From Actinomadura sp. DC4 (GTDB lineage Bacteria > Actinomycetota > Actinomycetes > Streptosporangiales > Streptosporangiaceae): 64,000 nt of DNA. This document shows positions 8,255 through 16,950 of this stretch, piece after piece. The stretch spans positions 186,001-250,000 of the forward strand of contig NZ_JAUEQY010000007.1 of assembly GCF_030406325.1 (NCBI RefSeq), written 5' to 3'. A program made the translations under genes and the position numbers. Within the stretch, counting starts at the first letter, position 1. Each line of letters opens with the position of its first letter. The notes under the pieces were generated by a model. The model did no database searches. It saw only the letters and a program-made list of their open reading frames with translations, and was not told the origin of the DNA.

Positions 8255-9628
8255 ATGGAAAGCACGCATGTGGACGTTCTCGTTCTCGGCTTCGGCAAGG
8301 GCGGCAAGACCCTGGCCGCCACGATGGGGAACCGGGGCCAGCGGGTGGTCCTGGTCGAGCAGTCCGCCCAGATGTACGGCGGCACCTGCGTCAACGTGGG
8401 ATGCGTACCGACCAAGGCCCTGCTGCACCAGGCGGAGACGCGGCCCGAGGACGCCGGTGCGCCCGAATGGCACCGGCACGCCGTCGACGGTGTCGCCGAC
8501 CTGACCGCCTTCCTGCGGCAGCGCAACTTCCAGATGCTCGACACGATCGACACGGTCACGGTGGTGACCGGCCGGGCGGCGTTCGTGGACCCCAAGACCG
8601 TGGAGGTCACCGCCGGCGCCGACCGGCTCACCTTCAGCGCGGACACGATCGTGGTCAATACCGGCGCCGAGCCGAACGTGCCGGACATCCCCGGCCTGCG
8701 GACCAGCGCGTACACGATGACCAGCACCGGCATGATCCGCCCGGCGGAGCTGCCGCGGCATTTGGTCGTCCTCGGCGGTGGTCACGTCGGCATCGAGTTC
8801 GCCGGGATGTACAGCCGGTTCGGCTCCCGGGTGACCGTGCTGGAGGCCGGGGACCAGATCATGCCGGCCGAGGACGACGACATCGCCCAGGCGTCCACCG
8901 ACATCCTCCACGAACAGGGGGTCGTGCTGATCAACGGCGCCCGGGTCACCGAGATCATCGACCGCGCCACCGACGCGCTGGCCCGCTACGAGTGGGAAGG
9001 CCAGACCGCCACGGTCGAGGCCGACGCCATCCTGGTGGCTCTGGGGCGCACACCGGCGACCCGGGGACTCGGCCTGGACACGGCCGGCGTACGGACCACC
9101 GATCGCGGCGCCATCGAGGTCGATGAGTACCTGCGGACGAGCCAGCCGCACATCTTCGCGATCGGCGACGTCAACGGCGGCCCGCAGTTCACCTACACCT
9201 CCCTGGACGACGGCCGGATCGTCCTCGACCAGCTCATCGGCCACGGAACCCGGTCCACGGCGGATCGCGTCGCGGTGCCGTACACGGTGTTCACGACACC
9301 GCCGCTGGCCAGAGTGGGCCTGACCGAACGCCAGGCTCGCCGGCGCGGTCACGTGGTGAAGGTGGCGAGCGAGCCGATCGCGCAGATCGCCGCGATGCCC
9401 CGTGCCCGGATCGTCGGCGAGACCCACGGGCTGATGAAGTTCGTGGTCGACGCCGTGACCGATGAGGTGCTGGGCGCCGCGCTGCTGAACATCGACTCCC
9501 AGGAAGTGATCAACCTGGTGGCGCTGGCCATGCGGCACGGCGTGACCGCGACGGAGCTACGCGACGGGATCTACACTCACCCGTCCACGACGGAGGGCCT
9601 CAACGAGGTGCTGGCCGCCCTGCGCTGA
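8255..9628 (+). CDS. rclA: RclA-like pyridine nucleotide-disulfide oxidoreductase
   Basis: A 457-residue FAD/NAD(P)H flavoenzyme. The FAD-binding start 'VDVLVLGFGKGGKTLA' and redox-active 'YGGTCVNVGCVPTKAL' (C45, C50; CX4C) closely follow E. coli RclA ('GFGKAGKTLA', 'GGTCINIGCIPTK'). A second Rossmann motif 'VVLGGGHVGIEFAGMYSRFG', the FAD ribityl contact 'IFAIGDVNGGPQFTYTS' and a dimerisation domain ending 'YTHPSTTEGLNEVL' complete the fold. E. coli RclA is a Cu(II) reductase that protects against reactive chlorine. A mercuric reductase or dihydrolipoyl dehydrogenase is less likely: there is no N-terminal HMA domain and no C-terminal Cys pair. The start ATG at 8255 follows GAAGGCTGGAGG. It is probably regulated by the divergent RclR-like gene. 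Confidence 0.82.
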   Translation: MESTHVDVLVLGFGKGGKTLAATMGNRGQRVVLVEQSAQMYGGTCVNVGCVPTKALLHQAETRPEDAGAPEWHRHAVDGVADLTAFLRQRNFQMLDTIDTVTVVTGRAAFVDPKTVEVTAGADRLTFSADTIVVNTGAEPNVPDIPGLRTSAYTMTSTGMIRPAELPRHLVVLGGGHVGIEFAGMYSRFGSRVTVLEAGDQIMPAEDDDIAQASTDILHEQGVVLINGARVTEIIDRATDALARYEWEGQTATVEADAILVALGRTPATRGLGLDTAGVRTTDRGAIEVDEYLRTSQPHIFAIGDVNGGPQFTYTSLDDGRIVLDQLIGHGTRSTADRVAVPYTVFTTPPLARVGLTERQARRRGHVVKVASEPIAQIAAMPRARIVGETHGLMKFVVDAVTDEVLGAALLNIDSQEVINLVALAMRHGVTATELRDGIYTHPSTTEGLNEVLAALR

Positions 9629-9637
9629 CCGCGTTCC

Positions 9638-10204
9638 TCAGGCGGGCGGCCGCAGCCCGGTCAGGGTGACGTTCACGAGGCGGCGTACGGCGGTCTCCGA
9701 CGGCAGGTCGCCGGCGGCCGTGAGGGCGTGGAGGCAGTAGCCGGCCAGCTCCCCCGGTGGTACGTCGTCGCGGAGGCCGCCGGCCGCCGCGCTCTCGGCG
9801 ATCACGCTCTCGACGAAGCCGGTGAGCCTCCGCCGCGCGCCGGCGAGGTGGTCGCCCTGGTGGAGCAGGGCCGCGAGCGGGTTGTCGCGGTGTTCGAACT
9901 GGATCAGCCCGTACGCGGTGAGGACTTCCGCGAGGCGCTCCCGGCCGCCCGTACCGGTGCCGATCTCCGCCAGGTGGCTCAGGTGGCGGTCGACCTGACG
10001 TTCGTGCCAGGCGACCATGATCGATTCGACGTCGGAGAAGTAGCGGTAGAGCGTCGCGCGGGCGATGCCGGCCTGCTCGGCGATCCGGGACATCGTCACC
10101 GACGTCAGGCCGTGCTCGGCGACCAGGGCCGCCGCGGTGTCCAGCGTCGTGTCGCGCACCGTACGGCGGTGCGCCTCGATCGTGTCGTCCCACAGTCTCG
10201 GCAC
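9638..10204 (-). CDS. TetR-family repressor
   Basis: A 188-residue TetR regulator. The N-terminal HTH reads 'TMSRIAEQAGIARATLYRYF' (about 37-56) and the C-terminal helical ligand domain diverges as usual. Its start faces the methyltransferase gene at 10291, and the 86-bp gap holds a perfect palindrome (10252-10266). It likely represses itself and the methyltransferase gene. The 3' end lies 9 bp from the RclA-like gene, converging on it. Ligand unknown. Confidence 0.85.
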   Translation of the reverse strand: MPRLWDDTIEAHRRTVRDTTLDTAAALVAEHGLTSVTMSRIAEQAGIARATLYRYFSDVESIMVAWHERQVDRHLSHLAEIGTGTGGRERLAEVLTAYGLIQFEHRDNPLAALLHQGDHLAGARRRLTGFVESVIAESAAAGGLRDDVPPGELAGYCLHALTAAGDLPSETAVRRLVNVTLTGLRPPA

Positions 10205-10251
10205 GGGTCGACTCTACGCAACGCCGACGATGAGACATACTGTCCTGTATC

Positions 10252-10266
10252 GAGACACAGTGTCTC
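10252..10266. promoter_or_regulatory. Perfect palindrome, likely TetR operator
   Basis: GAGACACAGTGTCTC is a 15-bp perfect inverted repeat (7-bp arms around A). A related half site, GAGACATACTGT, sits just upstream at 10232-10243. It lies between the divergent tetR and methyltransferase genes, 24 bp before the latter's ATG, the usual place for a TetR operator controlling both. Confidence 0.65.
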
Positions 10267-10290
10267 AATCGTCTGCCCGAAGGAGTCTCC

Positions 10291-11163
10291 ATGCCGCACC
10301 ACCCCCCTGAGCTCGACGCCCTCTACTCCAGCCCTCCGCCCTGGGACATCGGCCGGCCCCAGCCGGCGTTCCTCGCCCTCCCTCTCGAGGGACGTGTCCT
10401 GGACCTCGGCTGCGGTACGGGCGAGCACGTGCTCATGGCCGCCGGCCTCGGCCTCGACGCGACCGGCGTCGACCTGGCCGCCTCGGCCCTGCGGATCGCC
10501 GAGCGGAAGGCGCAGGACCGGTCCCGTACGGCGCGGTTCCTCCTCCACGACGCCCGTGACCTGGCCGGCCTCGGCGAGTCCTTCGACACCGTGCTCGACT
10601 GCGGGCTCTTCCACGTCCTCGACGAACACGAGCGCGGCGCCTACCTCGACGGGCTGCGGGCCGTGCTCCGTCCCGGGGGCCGCTACTTCCTGCTGTGTGT
10701 CAGCGACGCGCAGCCGGAGGACGACTGGACGCACGTGCACCGGACGACACGGGACGAGCTCTCCGCGGCGTTCGCCGACGGTTGGCGGATCGACTCGATC
10801 GAGCCGTCCGTGATCGAGGTCACCACCGGCCCGCGCGGCATCGCGGCCTGGCTGGTCGCGGCCACCCGGACGCTGCGGTCGACGGCCCGCGTCCCGACGC
10901 CACGCGGCGAGCGGTACGCGCGGCAGCTCTGCGGCCACGCCGCCCACATGAACTGCGCCGCGACGTGGGACCCGCCCGAGGGCGTGATCGAGTTCCCGGA
11001 CGCGATGGGCACCTGCCGGGTGACGGCGACGCCGGACCACCTGGTCCTCACCGTCGAGGCCACGGACGCGGCGAACCTCGAACGGCTGCGGCGGATCCTC
11101 GGCCACGACGTCGAGCGGTTCGGCGGCCGTGACGGCCTCGCCGTGGAGTGGACCGGCGGCTGA
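10291..11163 (+). CDS. SAM methyltransferase fused to DUF2218
   Basis: A 290-residue two-domain protein. Residues 1-190 are a class I SAM-dependent methyltransferase: 'PPWDIGRPQPAF' start, motif I 'VLDLGCGTGEHVL' (37-48), acidic motif II 'TGVDLAASAL', motif IV 'FDTVLDCGLFHVL'. Residues ~197-287 are a DUF2218 domain ('TPRGERYARQLCGHAAHM', 'DAMGTCRVTATPDHLVL', 'LGHDVERFGGRDGLAVEW'), normally a free-standing protein of about 100 residues and sometimes found near siderophore genes. The TetR at 9638 probably controls it. The substrate is unknown; thiopurine/tellurite-type or small-molecule methylation is possible from the N-terminal pattern. Start ATG 10291 has AAGGAG upstream. Confidence 0.82.
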   Translation: MPHHPPELDALYSSPPPWDIGRPQPAFLALPLEGRVLDLGCGTGEHVLMAAGLGLDATGVDLAASALRIAERKAQDRSRTARFLLHDARDLAGLGESFDTVLDCGLFHVLDEHERGAYLDGLRAVLRPGGRYFLLCVSDAQPEDDWTHVHRTTRDELSAAFADGWRIDSIEPSVIEVTTGPRGIAAWLVAATRTLRSTARVPTPRGERYARQLCGHAAHMNCAATWDPPEGVIEFPDAMGTCRVTATPDHLVLTVEATDAANLERLRRILGHDVERFGGRDGLAVEWTGG

Positions 11164-11164
11164 G

Positions 11165-12487
11165 CTACCTACCCGCGGTGACGGCCGGCGCCGATCCCGG
11201 CAGCGGCCGTCCCGCGGTCTCCGGCGTGAACGCCACGGCGACCGCGCCGATGACGCCCGCCGCGGCGAGGTAGAACCCGGGCACCAGGAGGCTGCCGGTG
11301 GCGTGGACCAGCGACTGGACGATGAGCGGGGTGGTACCGCCGAACAGCGACACCCCGATGTTGAACGCGACCGAGAGCGCCCCGGCCCGGATCTCGGTGG
11401 GGAACAGCGCGGGCAGCGTCGCCGGGCCCGCGCCCTCGAAGCACAGCAGCATCAGCCCGACCAGCAGGCAGCCCGCGAAGACCGGGCCGAGGGCCCCCGT
11501 ACGGATGAGCAGGAACGCCGGGACCCCGCCGGCCGCCATCAGCAGGCAGCCGGCCATGAGCACCGGCCTGCGCCCGACCCGGTCCGACAGCCGCCCGGTG
11601 ACCGCGACGAGCGTCATCAGCACCACGAGGGCCGCGGCCACCGCGAGGAGGGCCGTGATCCGCGGGAGCCCGGCGTCGGCGGACAGGTAGCTCGGCAGGT
11701 ACGCGGGGAGCATGTAGCTGCCCACGTTCCAGGCGAGCACCAGCCCGACGCACACGACGAGCGAACGCCGCTCCTGCACGAAGATGCGCCGGAACTCCGC
11801 CCGTACGCCGGGTTCCGGGCGCTCCAGCCGCTCGAACACCGGCGTCTCGGCCAGCCGGAGCCGCAGATACAGGCCCGCGAGGCCGAGGGGCGCGGTGACC
11901 AGGAACGGGATCCGCCAGCCCCAGGAGATCAGCTCGCGGTGGGACAGCACCGCGGTCAGGGCGGCGACGAGCAGCGCGCCGAGCACGATGCCGGCCAGGG
12001 TGCCGAACTCCAGCCAGCTCGTCAGATGGCCCCGCCGCCGGTCGGGCGCGTGCTCGGCGATGAAGGTCATCGCCGAGCCGTACTCCCCTCCGGTGGAGAA
12101 CCCCTGGACGAGCCGGGCCAGCAGCAGGAGCAGCGGCGCCCCGATGCCGATGGTCGCGTAGGAGGGCACCAGCCCGATGCAGAAGGTCCCGACCGCCATC
12201 ATGATGATCGTCGTGGCCAGCACCCGCTTGCGGCCGATGCGGTCGCCGAGCGGCCCGAAGAAGAACCCGCCCAGCGGCCGTACGACGAACGCCGCCGAGA
12301 ACGTGGCGAACGTCGAGATCAGCTGGACCGGGCCGCCGGCGTTCGGGAAGAACACCTCGCCGAGGGGGACGGCCAGATAGCTGAAGATCCCGAAGTCGAA
12401 CCACTCCATCATGTTGCCGACCGCCGTGGCCGCGATCGTACGGCGCAGCATCGACGCGTCGACACTGATCACCGCGTCCCCGGTCAC
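11165..12487 (-). CDS. MFS transporter, metabolite:H+ symporter (ProP-like)
   Basis: A 440-residue 12-helix major facilitator of the MHS/ProP subfamily: 'VGNMMEWFDFGIFSYLAVPLG' in helix 1, the loop motif 'GPLGDRIGRKRVL', 'STGGEYGSAMTFIAEHAP' and 'WGWRIPFLVTAPLGLAGLYLR'. Relatives take up osmolytes (proline, betaine), citrate, shikimate or alpha-ketoglutarate with protons; the substrate cannot be told from sequence. The start is GTG 12487 preceded by AGGGGAG; an internal ATG at codon 13 is possible. The 3' end abuts the methyltransferase stop, converging. Confidence 0.88.
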   Translation of the reverse strand: MTGDAVISVDASMLRRTIAATAVGNMMEWFDFGIFSYLAVPLGEVFFPNAGGPVQLISTFATFSAAFVVRPLGGFFFGPLGDRIGRKRVLATTIIMMAVGTFCIGLVPSYATIGIGAPLLLLLARLVQGFSTGGEYGSAMTFIAEHAPDRRRGHLTSWLEFGTLAGIVLGALLVAALTAVLSHRELISWGWRIPFLVTAPLGLAGLYLRLRLAETPVFERLERPEPGVRAEFRRIFVQERRSLVVCVGLVLAWNVGSYMLPAYLPSYLSADAGLPRITALLAVAAALVVLMTLVAVTGRLSDRVGRRPVLMAGCLLMAAGGVPAFLLIRTGALGPVFAGCLLVGLMLLCFEGAGPATLPALFPTEIRAGALSVAFNIGVSLFGGTTPLIVQSLVHATGSLLVPGFYLAAAGVIGAVAVAFTPETAGRPLPGSAPAVTAGR

Positions 12488-12568
12488 CGGGCTCCCCTAC
12501 CCACCTCGCCGTGAGCCGCAGCACTCCGTGGGAGAGCCTTTACGCCGGCAACTGGCCGAGGGCCGGCC

Positions 12569-12778
12569 GGCGTCAGCGCGAACGAGCGCTCCGGCTCCAG
12601 CACGGCCTGTGGCGTCAAGGGCTGGGCCGACAACCAGGACCAGGCGGACTACCACTGCTACACGGAGGGCGAGAACGGAACCTGGACGTACCTCCGGAAC
12701 AACTCCGACGGTTCGACCGGATGGGTGAAGGACTCCCTGCTGCCCGGCTACGGCTCCCCGGTAAAGTGCGGATTCTGA
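12569..12778 (+). pseudogene. 5'-truncated secreted SH3-like protein remnant
   Basis: One frame encodes 'ACGVKGWADNQDQADYHCY', 'NGTWTYLRNNSDGSTGWVK' and a final 'GSPVKCGF' stop. Three cysteines and a 'GWVK' strand suggest a small exported bacterial SH3-like domain as found in actinomycetes. There is no start codon or signal peptide: the frame is closed by a stop at 12512-12514 and contains no ATG, GTG or TTG before the conserved part. The remaining sequence at 12488-12568 and 12779-12920 shows no gene. Confidence 0.5.
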
Positions 12779-12920
12779 CCTGAAGACCGGTTCGCCCAGC
12801 ACGGCCATTGTGCGGGGGCCTTCGCGCGCCGGTCACGATCGGGACCGCGCGGAGGCCCTCTGCTGGAACCCGGCCGCGGCGGTCTCAAGTGGCTCTGCCG
12901 ATCGATCACAGGGGTGGCAC

Positions 12921-13388
12921 ATGACCGGACAGCGCGCGCTCGTCACCGGTGGGTCGCGCGGCGTCGGCGCGGCCGTCTCCGCGCGGCTCGCGGCGGACGG
13001 GGCGGCCGTCGCCGTGCACTGCCGGGCGGACACAGCCACGGCCGAGGCCGTCGTGGCCGGGCTGCCGGGCGATGGGCACATCGTCGTGAGCGGCGACATC
13101 GCCGACCCCGGGCAGGCGGCGGTGCACGCGATGGCCCAGTCGCTGGCGGTCTCCCTTGCGCCGTACGACATCGCCGTCTCCGCCGTCGCGCCCGGTTTCG
13201 TCCGTACGGACATGACCGAGGCCATGCTCTCCGGCCCGGCCGGGGACGGCATCCGCGCGCAGAGCCCGTACGACCGGGTGGCCGAGCCCGAGGACGTCGC
13301 CTCCGCCGTGGCCTGGCTCGCGCTCGCGGACGCGCGGTGGGCCAGCGGCGCGGTGATCGACCTCAACGGCGCCTCTTATCTCCGGTAG
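12921..13388 (+). pseudogene. SDR oxidoreductase with internal deletion
   Basis: A 155-residue short-chain dehydrogenase, against the usual ~245. The nucleotide-binding start is intact ('RALVTGGSRGVGAAVSARLAADG') and so is the C-terminal half ('AVHAMAQSLAVSLAPYDIAV', 'VAPGFVRTDM', 'ASGAVIDLNGASYL'). Between 'GDIADPGQ' and 'AAVHAMAQ' about 80-90 residues are missing in frame, including the NAG strand, the catalytic Ser and the YxxxK pair. The ORF remains open and has an RBS (AGGGG), so a protein may be made, but it should be catalytically dead. Family assignment confident; interpretation as a deletion is inference. Confidence 0.7.
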
Positions 13389-13476
13389 ATCGCACGCCCG
13401 GAAACCGAGAAATCAGTGATCTTGTTTGGCATTCTGGGCGTCCAGCGGCATCCCCGCTCGCCGTCTGGGAGACGCG

Positions 13477-16431
13477 ATGAAGATTCGCATTCTCGGTCCG
13501 CTCGAGATCGCCGACGGTGATCGGCGCGTCTCCATCGGCGCGCCCAAACAGCGCGCCCTCCTCGCCGCCCTCATCCTCCGCGCGAACCGCGTCGTCCCGA
13601 CCGCCGAACTCGCCGGGTACGTCTGGGACGACGCGCCGCCGTCGAGCGCGCGTCTGACGCTGCAGGGCTACGTCCTGCGGCTCCGCCGCGCGCTCGAACC
13701 CCTCGACGGCGTCGCGATCGTCACCGAACCGGCCGGGTACCTGCTGCGCGCCGACCCCGGCGAGGTCGACGCCTGCCGGTTCGAGTCGCTGCTCGCCGAG
13801 GCCGACCGCCACGCCCGTACGGGCGACGCCGCGGCCGAGGCCACTCTGCTTCGCGAGGCGCTCGGGCTGTGGCGGGGCGAGCCGCTGGCCGACGTGGAGT
13901 CCGAATCGCTGCGGCGCGAGGAGGCCGGGCGGCTGCCGGAGCTGTGGGCGCGCGCGGTGGGACGGCGCGTCGAGGCCGACCTGCGCCTGGGCCGGCACGG
14001 CGAGCTGATCGGGGAGCTGCGGGCGCTGGCCGCCGCGCATCCGCTGCGGGAGGAGTTCCGCGCCCAGCTCATGACCGCGTTGTACCGGTCCGGGCGGCGC
14101 GCGGACGCGCTGCGCGTCTACCAGGAGACGCGGCGCACGCTCGTGGCCGAGCTCGGCGTGGAGCCCGGTCCCCGCCTGCGCCGCCTCGAACGGGCGGTCC
14201 TCGTCGCCGACCCCGCCCTCGACCTGGAGCCCGAGGAGGAGAACAGCCCCCTGAGGAGTCCAGCGGTGCTGCCTCCGGACGTGCCCCACTTCGTCGGCCG
14301 GGAGACGGAGGCCGCGTTACTGCTCGCCGGCGAGGAGACCGCGACGGGCCCGCTGGTGTGCGCGGTGGCCGGCATGGCGGGCGTCGGCAAGACCGCGCTC
14401 GTCCTGCACGCCGCCCACCGCCTGGGCGAGCGGTACCCCGACGGCCGTCTCTACGTCGACCTCGGCGGTACGGGCGAGCATCCGATGGAGCCGGACGTGG
14501 CGCTGGACCGGTTCCTGCGGCTCCTCGGCGTCTGGAACGGCCGGATCCCGGTGGGTACCGACGAGCGCGCCGCCCTCCTCCGCGACCGTCTCGCCGGGCG
14601 GCGCGTCCTGCTGGTCCTCGACAACGCCGTCGACGAGGCGCAGGTACGCCCGCTGATCCCCGGTACGCCCGGCTGCGCCGTCCTGATCACGAGCCGCGCC
14701 CGGCTCGTCGGACTGGAGTACGCCCGGCTCGTCGACCTGGACGTCCTCGCCGCCGAGCACGCGGTGGACCTGCTCGCCGGAGTCATCGGCCCAGAGCGGA
14801 CCGGCGCCGAGGCCGACTGCGCTCGTACGCTCGTCGCCCAGTGCGGGTGCCTGCCGCTCGCGGTACGGATCGTGGCCGCCCGGCTGGCCGGGCATCCGGA
14901 GTGGCGGCTCGACCGGCTCACCGGCCAGCTCGCCGACGAGCACCGGAGGCTGGACCGGCTCGCGGCCGGGGACCTGGAGGTCCGCTCCAGCATCGCGCTG
15001 AGCCATGACGCCCTCGCCCCGGAGCACCGGCGGCCGTTCCGGCTCATCGGCCTGCTCGACCTGCCCGAGGTCGCGCCCTGGATGATCGCGGCCCTGCTCG
15101 ACCGGCCGGCCGGCGAGACCGAGGACATCGTCGACGCCCTCGTCGACGCCCGCCTGCTGGAGGCCGGCCGCGCGGACACCGACGGGGGCTATCGCTACCG
15201 CTGCCATGACCTCGTACGGCTCTTCGCCCGCGAACGCGCCCTCGCCACGGATCCCCCCGAGGAGCGCGAGGCGGCCGTGAAGCGGGTGATGGAGAGCCTT
15301 CTGGCGTTCGCGCGCGGAGCCGACGACGCCCTGCCCAGCCGCCGGTTGCGCCTGCCGGAGGCGAGCACCGGCCACGCGGCGCCGGCCGCGCCCCTCGCCT
15401 GGTTCGAGGCCAACCGCGCCACGCTGACCGTCGCCGTACGCCAGGCCGCGGCCCTCGGCCTGGCGGAGCCGGCCTGGCGCCTGGCCGCCACCCTGGTGAA
15501 CTTCTTCGACCTGCGAGGGTACTGGGACGACTGGGCGCGTACGCACCGCGACGCGCTCGGCGCGGCACGGGCCTGCGGCGATCCGCGCGGCGAGACGGCG
15601 ATGGAGTACGGCCTGGGGATCCTGGCCACCGTGGGAGACCGCTACGACGACGCGGCCGGGCACCTGTCGGCCGCGCTCGCCGGGTGCCGCGCGCTGGAGG
15701 CGCCGGTCGCGGAGGCCCGCGTTCTCAACGCGCTCGGCGACGTGCACCACATCTGCGACCGGCTGGACGACGCCTTCGCGTGTTTCCAGGAGGCCCTGCG
15801 GCTCTCGACGCGCCACGGCGACCTCACCGGCGCGGCGAACAGCCTGCTCGACCTCGGGCTGGTCCACCGCGACCGGAACCGCCCGGCCGAGTCACTCGAC
15901 CACCTGCGCCGCGCGCTGGCGACGTTCCGCGCGGCGGGCGACGCGTACGGGGAGGCGTACGTCCTGCGCTTCCTCGCGGCGACGCACTATCACTCGCGGG
16001 GCGACCTCGTCGCGGCGCGCCGGCACGCCACCCATGCGATCAAGCTCTTCCGCCGGCTCGGCGACGACCTCGCGGAGGTCCGCTCGCTCCGGCTGCTGGC
16101 GATGGTCCTCGCGGCGCAGGACCACGGCAAGGCGGCCGTACGCCTGCTCGACCGCTGCCTCGCCGTCTTCCGCGAGCGGGGTGACCGGTTCGGGGAGGCG
16201 TCGACGCTGTGGAGCCTCGGCGAGGCGGCCCAGCGCTCCGGTGACGCCGGTCTGGCGGCCGAGCATCTGGAGCGGGCACTGTCCCTGTTCGGCCGGCTCA
16301 GCGTCCCGCGCTGGGAGGACCGTACCCGGGCCGAACTCGTGGCGGTACGCGCGGGCGGGGCCGCGCGCCCCGCCCGCGCACAGATCACCGGCTCGGTACG
16401 GCCGCCGGCGTCCAGCCCAGGTAGTGGCTGA
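13477..16431 (+). CDS. AfsR/SARP-type regulator with NB-ARC and TPR
   Basis: A 984-residue pathway regulator. Domains in order: OmpR-like winged helix (1-90, 'MKIRILGPLEIADGDRRVSIG', 'PKQRALLAALILRANRVV'); bacterial transcriptional activation domain (about 95-245, ending 'LVAELGVEPGPRLRRLERA'); NB-ARC ATPase with Walker A GMAGVGKT (299-306) and Walker B-like 'RVLLVLDNA'; and from ~600 onward a series of TPRs ('ARVLNALGDVHHICDRLDDAFACFQEALRL'-type units). Such proteins bind direct repeats at promoters and often activate secondary metabolism. No biosynthetic cluster is adjacent. Starts at ATG 13477. The 3' end overlaps the opposite-strand secreted protein gene by 47 bp. Confidence 0.9.
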   Translation: MKIRILGPLEIADGDRRVSIGAPKQRALLAALILRANRVVPTAELAGYVWDDAPPSSARLTLQGYVLRLRRALEPLDGVAIVTEPAGYLLRADPGEVDACRFESLLAEADRHARTGDAAAEATLLREALGLWRGEPLADVESESLRREEAGRLPELWARAVGRRVEADLRLGRHGELIGELRALAAAHPLREEFRAQLMTALYRSGRRADALRVYQETRRTLVAELGVEPGPRLRRLERAVLVADPALDLEPEEENSPLRSPAVLPPDVPHFVGRETEAALLLAGEETATGPLVCAVAGMAGVGKTALVLHAAHRLGERYPDGRLYVDLGGTGEHPMEPDVALDRFLRLLGVWNGRIPVGTDERAALLRDRLAGRRVLLVLDNAVDEAQVRPLIPGTPGCAVLITSRARLVGLEYARLVDLDVLAAEHAVDLLAGVIGPERTGAEADCARTLVAQCGCLPLAVRIVAARLAGHPEWRLDRLTGQLADEHRRLDRLAAGDLEVRSSIALSHDALAPEHRRPFRLIGLLDLPEVAPWMIAALLDRPAGETEDIVDALVDARLLEAGRADTDGGYRYRCHDLVRLFARERALATDPPEEREAAVKRVMESLLAFARGADDALPSRRLRLPEASTGHAAPAAPLAWFEANRATLTVAVRQAAALGLAEPAWRLAATLVNFFDLRGYWDDWARTHRDALGAARACGDPRGETAMEYGLGILATVGDRYDDAAGHLSAALAGCRALEAPVAEARVLNALGDVHHICDRLDDAFACFQEALRLSTRHGDLTGAANSLLDLGLVHRDRNRPAESLDHLRRALATFRAAGDAYGEAYVLRFLAATHYHSRGDLVAARRHATHAIKLFRRLGDDLAEVRSLRLLAMVLAAQDHGKAAVRLLDRCLAVFRERGDRFGEASTLWSLGEAAQRSGDAGLAAEHLERALSLFGRLSVPRWEDRTRAELVAVRAGGAARPARAQITGSVRPPASSPGSG

Positions 16432-16861
16432 AGTAGCTCACGCTCGTCGCGTGGCCGATCTTGCCGCCGATGCTGCTGGAGTAGAACCCGCCGCTGCCGT
16501 CGGCGATGCCGACGTGGCCGTACGAGCTGATGTTCCAGTAGACGAAGGAACCGGCCGGCGGCTTGGTGCCGCTGTGGTGCGGGGCGCCGTTCCAGTGGGC
16601 GATGGCCGACGGCCAGATGCCGGTCGTGCCGTAGGCGTTCTCCACCGCCTTCTCGCAGTAGTGCTCCCAGCCGGTGCTACCGACGTGGTTCTTCATCCAC
16701 GTGACGGCGCCGGCGGGTGTGCCGTCGCCGGCGCTGAGCGGCGCCGCGGCGAGCGGAGTGGGGGCGGCGGTCGCGGTCGCGGGGGCGGCGGTCGCGGCGA
16801 TGGCGAAGGCGGCCGGGACGAGCATGGCTCCGACGCGAAGCCGGCGCGCGTAGGGACGCAT
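16385..16861 (-). CDS. Secreted NlpC/P60- or CHAP-like hydrolase
   Basis: A 158-residue exported protein. It has a Sec signal peptide (about 1-33, 'RRLRVGAMLVPAAFAIAATAAPATATA'-type, cut near AAP). The mature part has 'WEHYCEKAVENAYG' (C69 as probable nucleophile) and 'SSYGHVGIADGSGG' (H115 as probable base), an order that fits papain-like cell-wall hydrolases. It is short for NlpC/P60 (~110-130 residues) but compatible. RBS GGAGG lies 8 nt before ATG 16861. A peptidoglycan endopeptidase or amidase is likely; substrate unproven. Confidence 0.65.
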   Translation of the reverse strand: MRPYARRLRVGAMLVPAAFAIAATAAPATATAAPTPLAAAPLSAGDGTPAGAVTWMKNHVGSTGWEHYCEKAVENAYGTTGIWPSAIAHWNGAPHHSGTKPPAGSFVYWNISSYGHVGIADGSGGFYSSSIGGKIGHATSVSYFSHYLGWTPAAVPSR

Positions 16862-16950
16862 ATCTGTACCTCCGAAGACGGGGATGAGGTGATGTGCGGC
16901 CGTAAGCGTGCCAAGAGGCGCTTGCAAAGCCCTTGTCCGGCCTTCACGCG

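Noticed and set aside
8255-9628. Mercuric reductase
   Set aside because: No HMA domain, no C-terminal vicinal cysteines, and the regulator is AraC/RclR-like rather than MerR.
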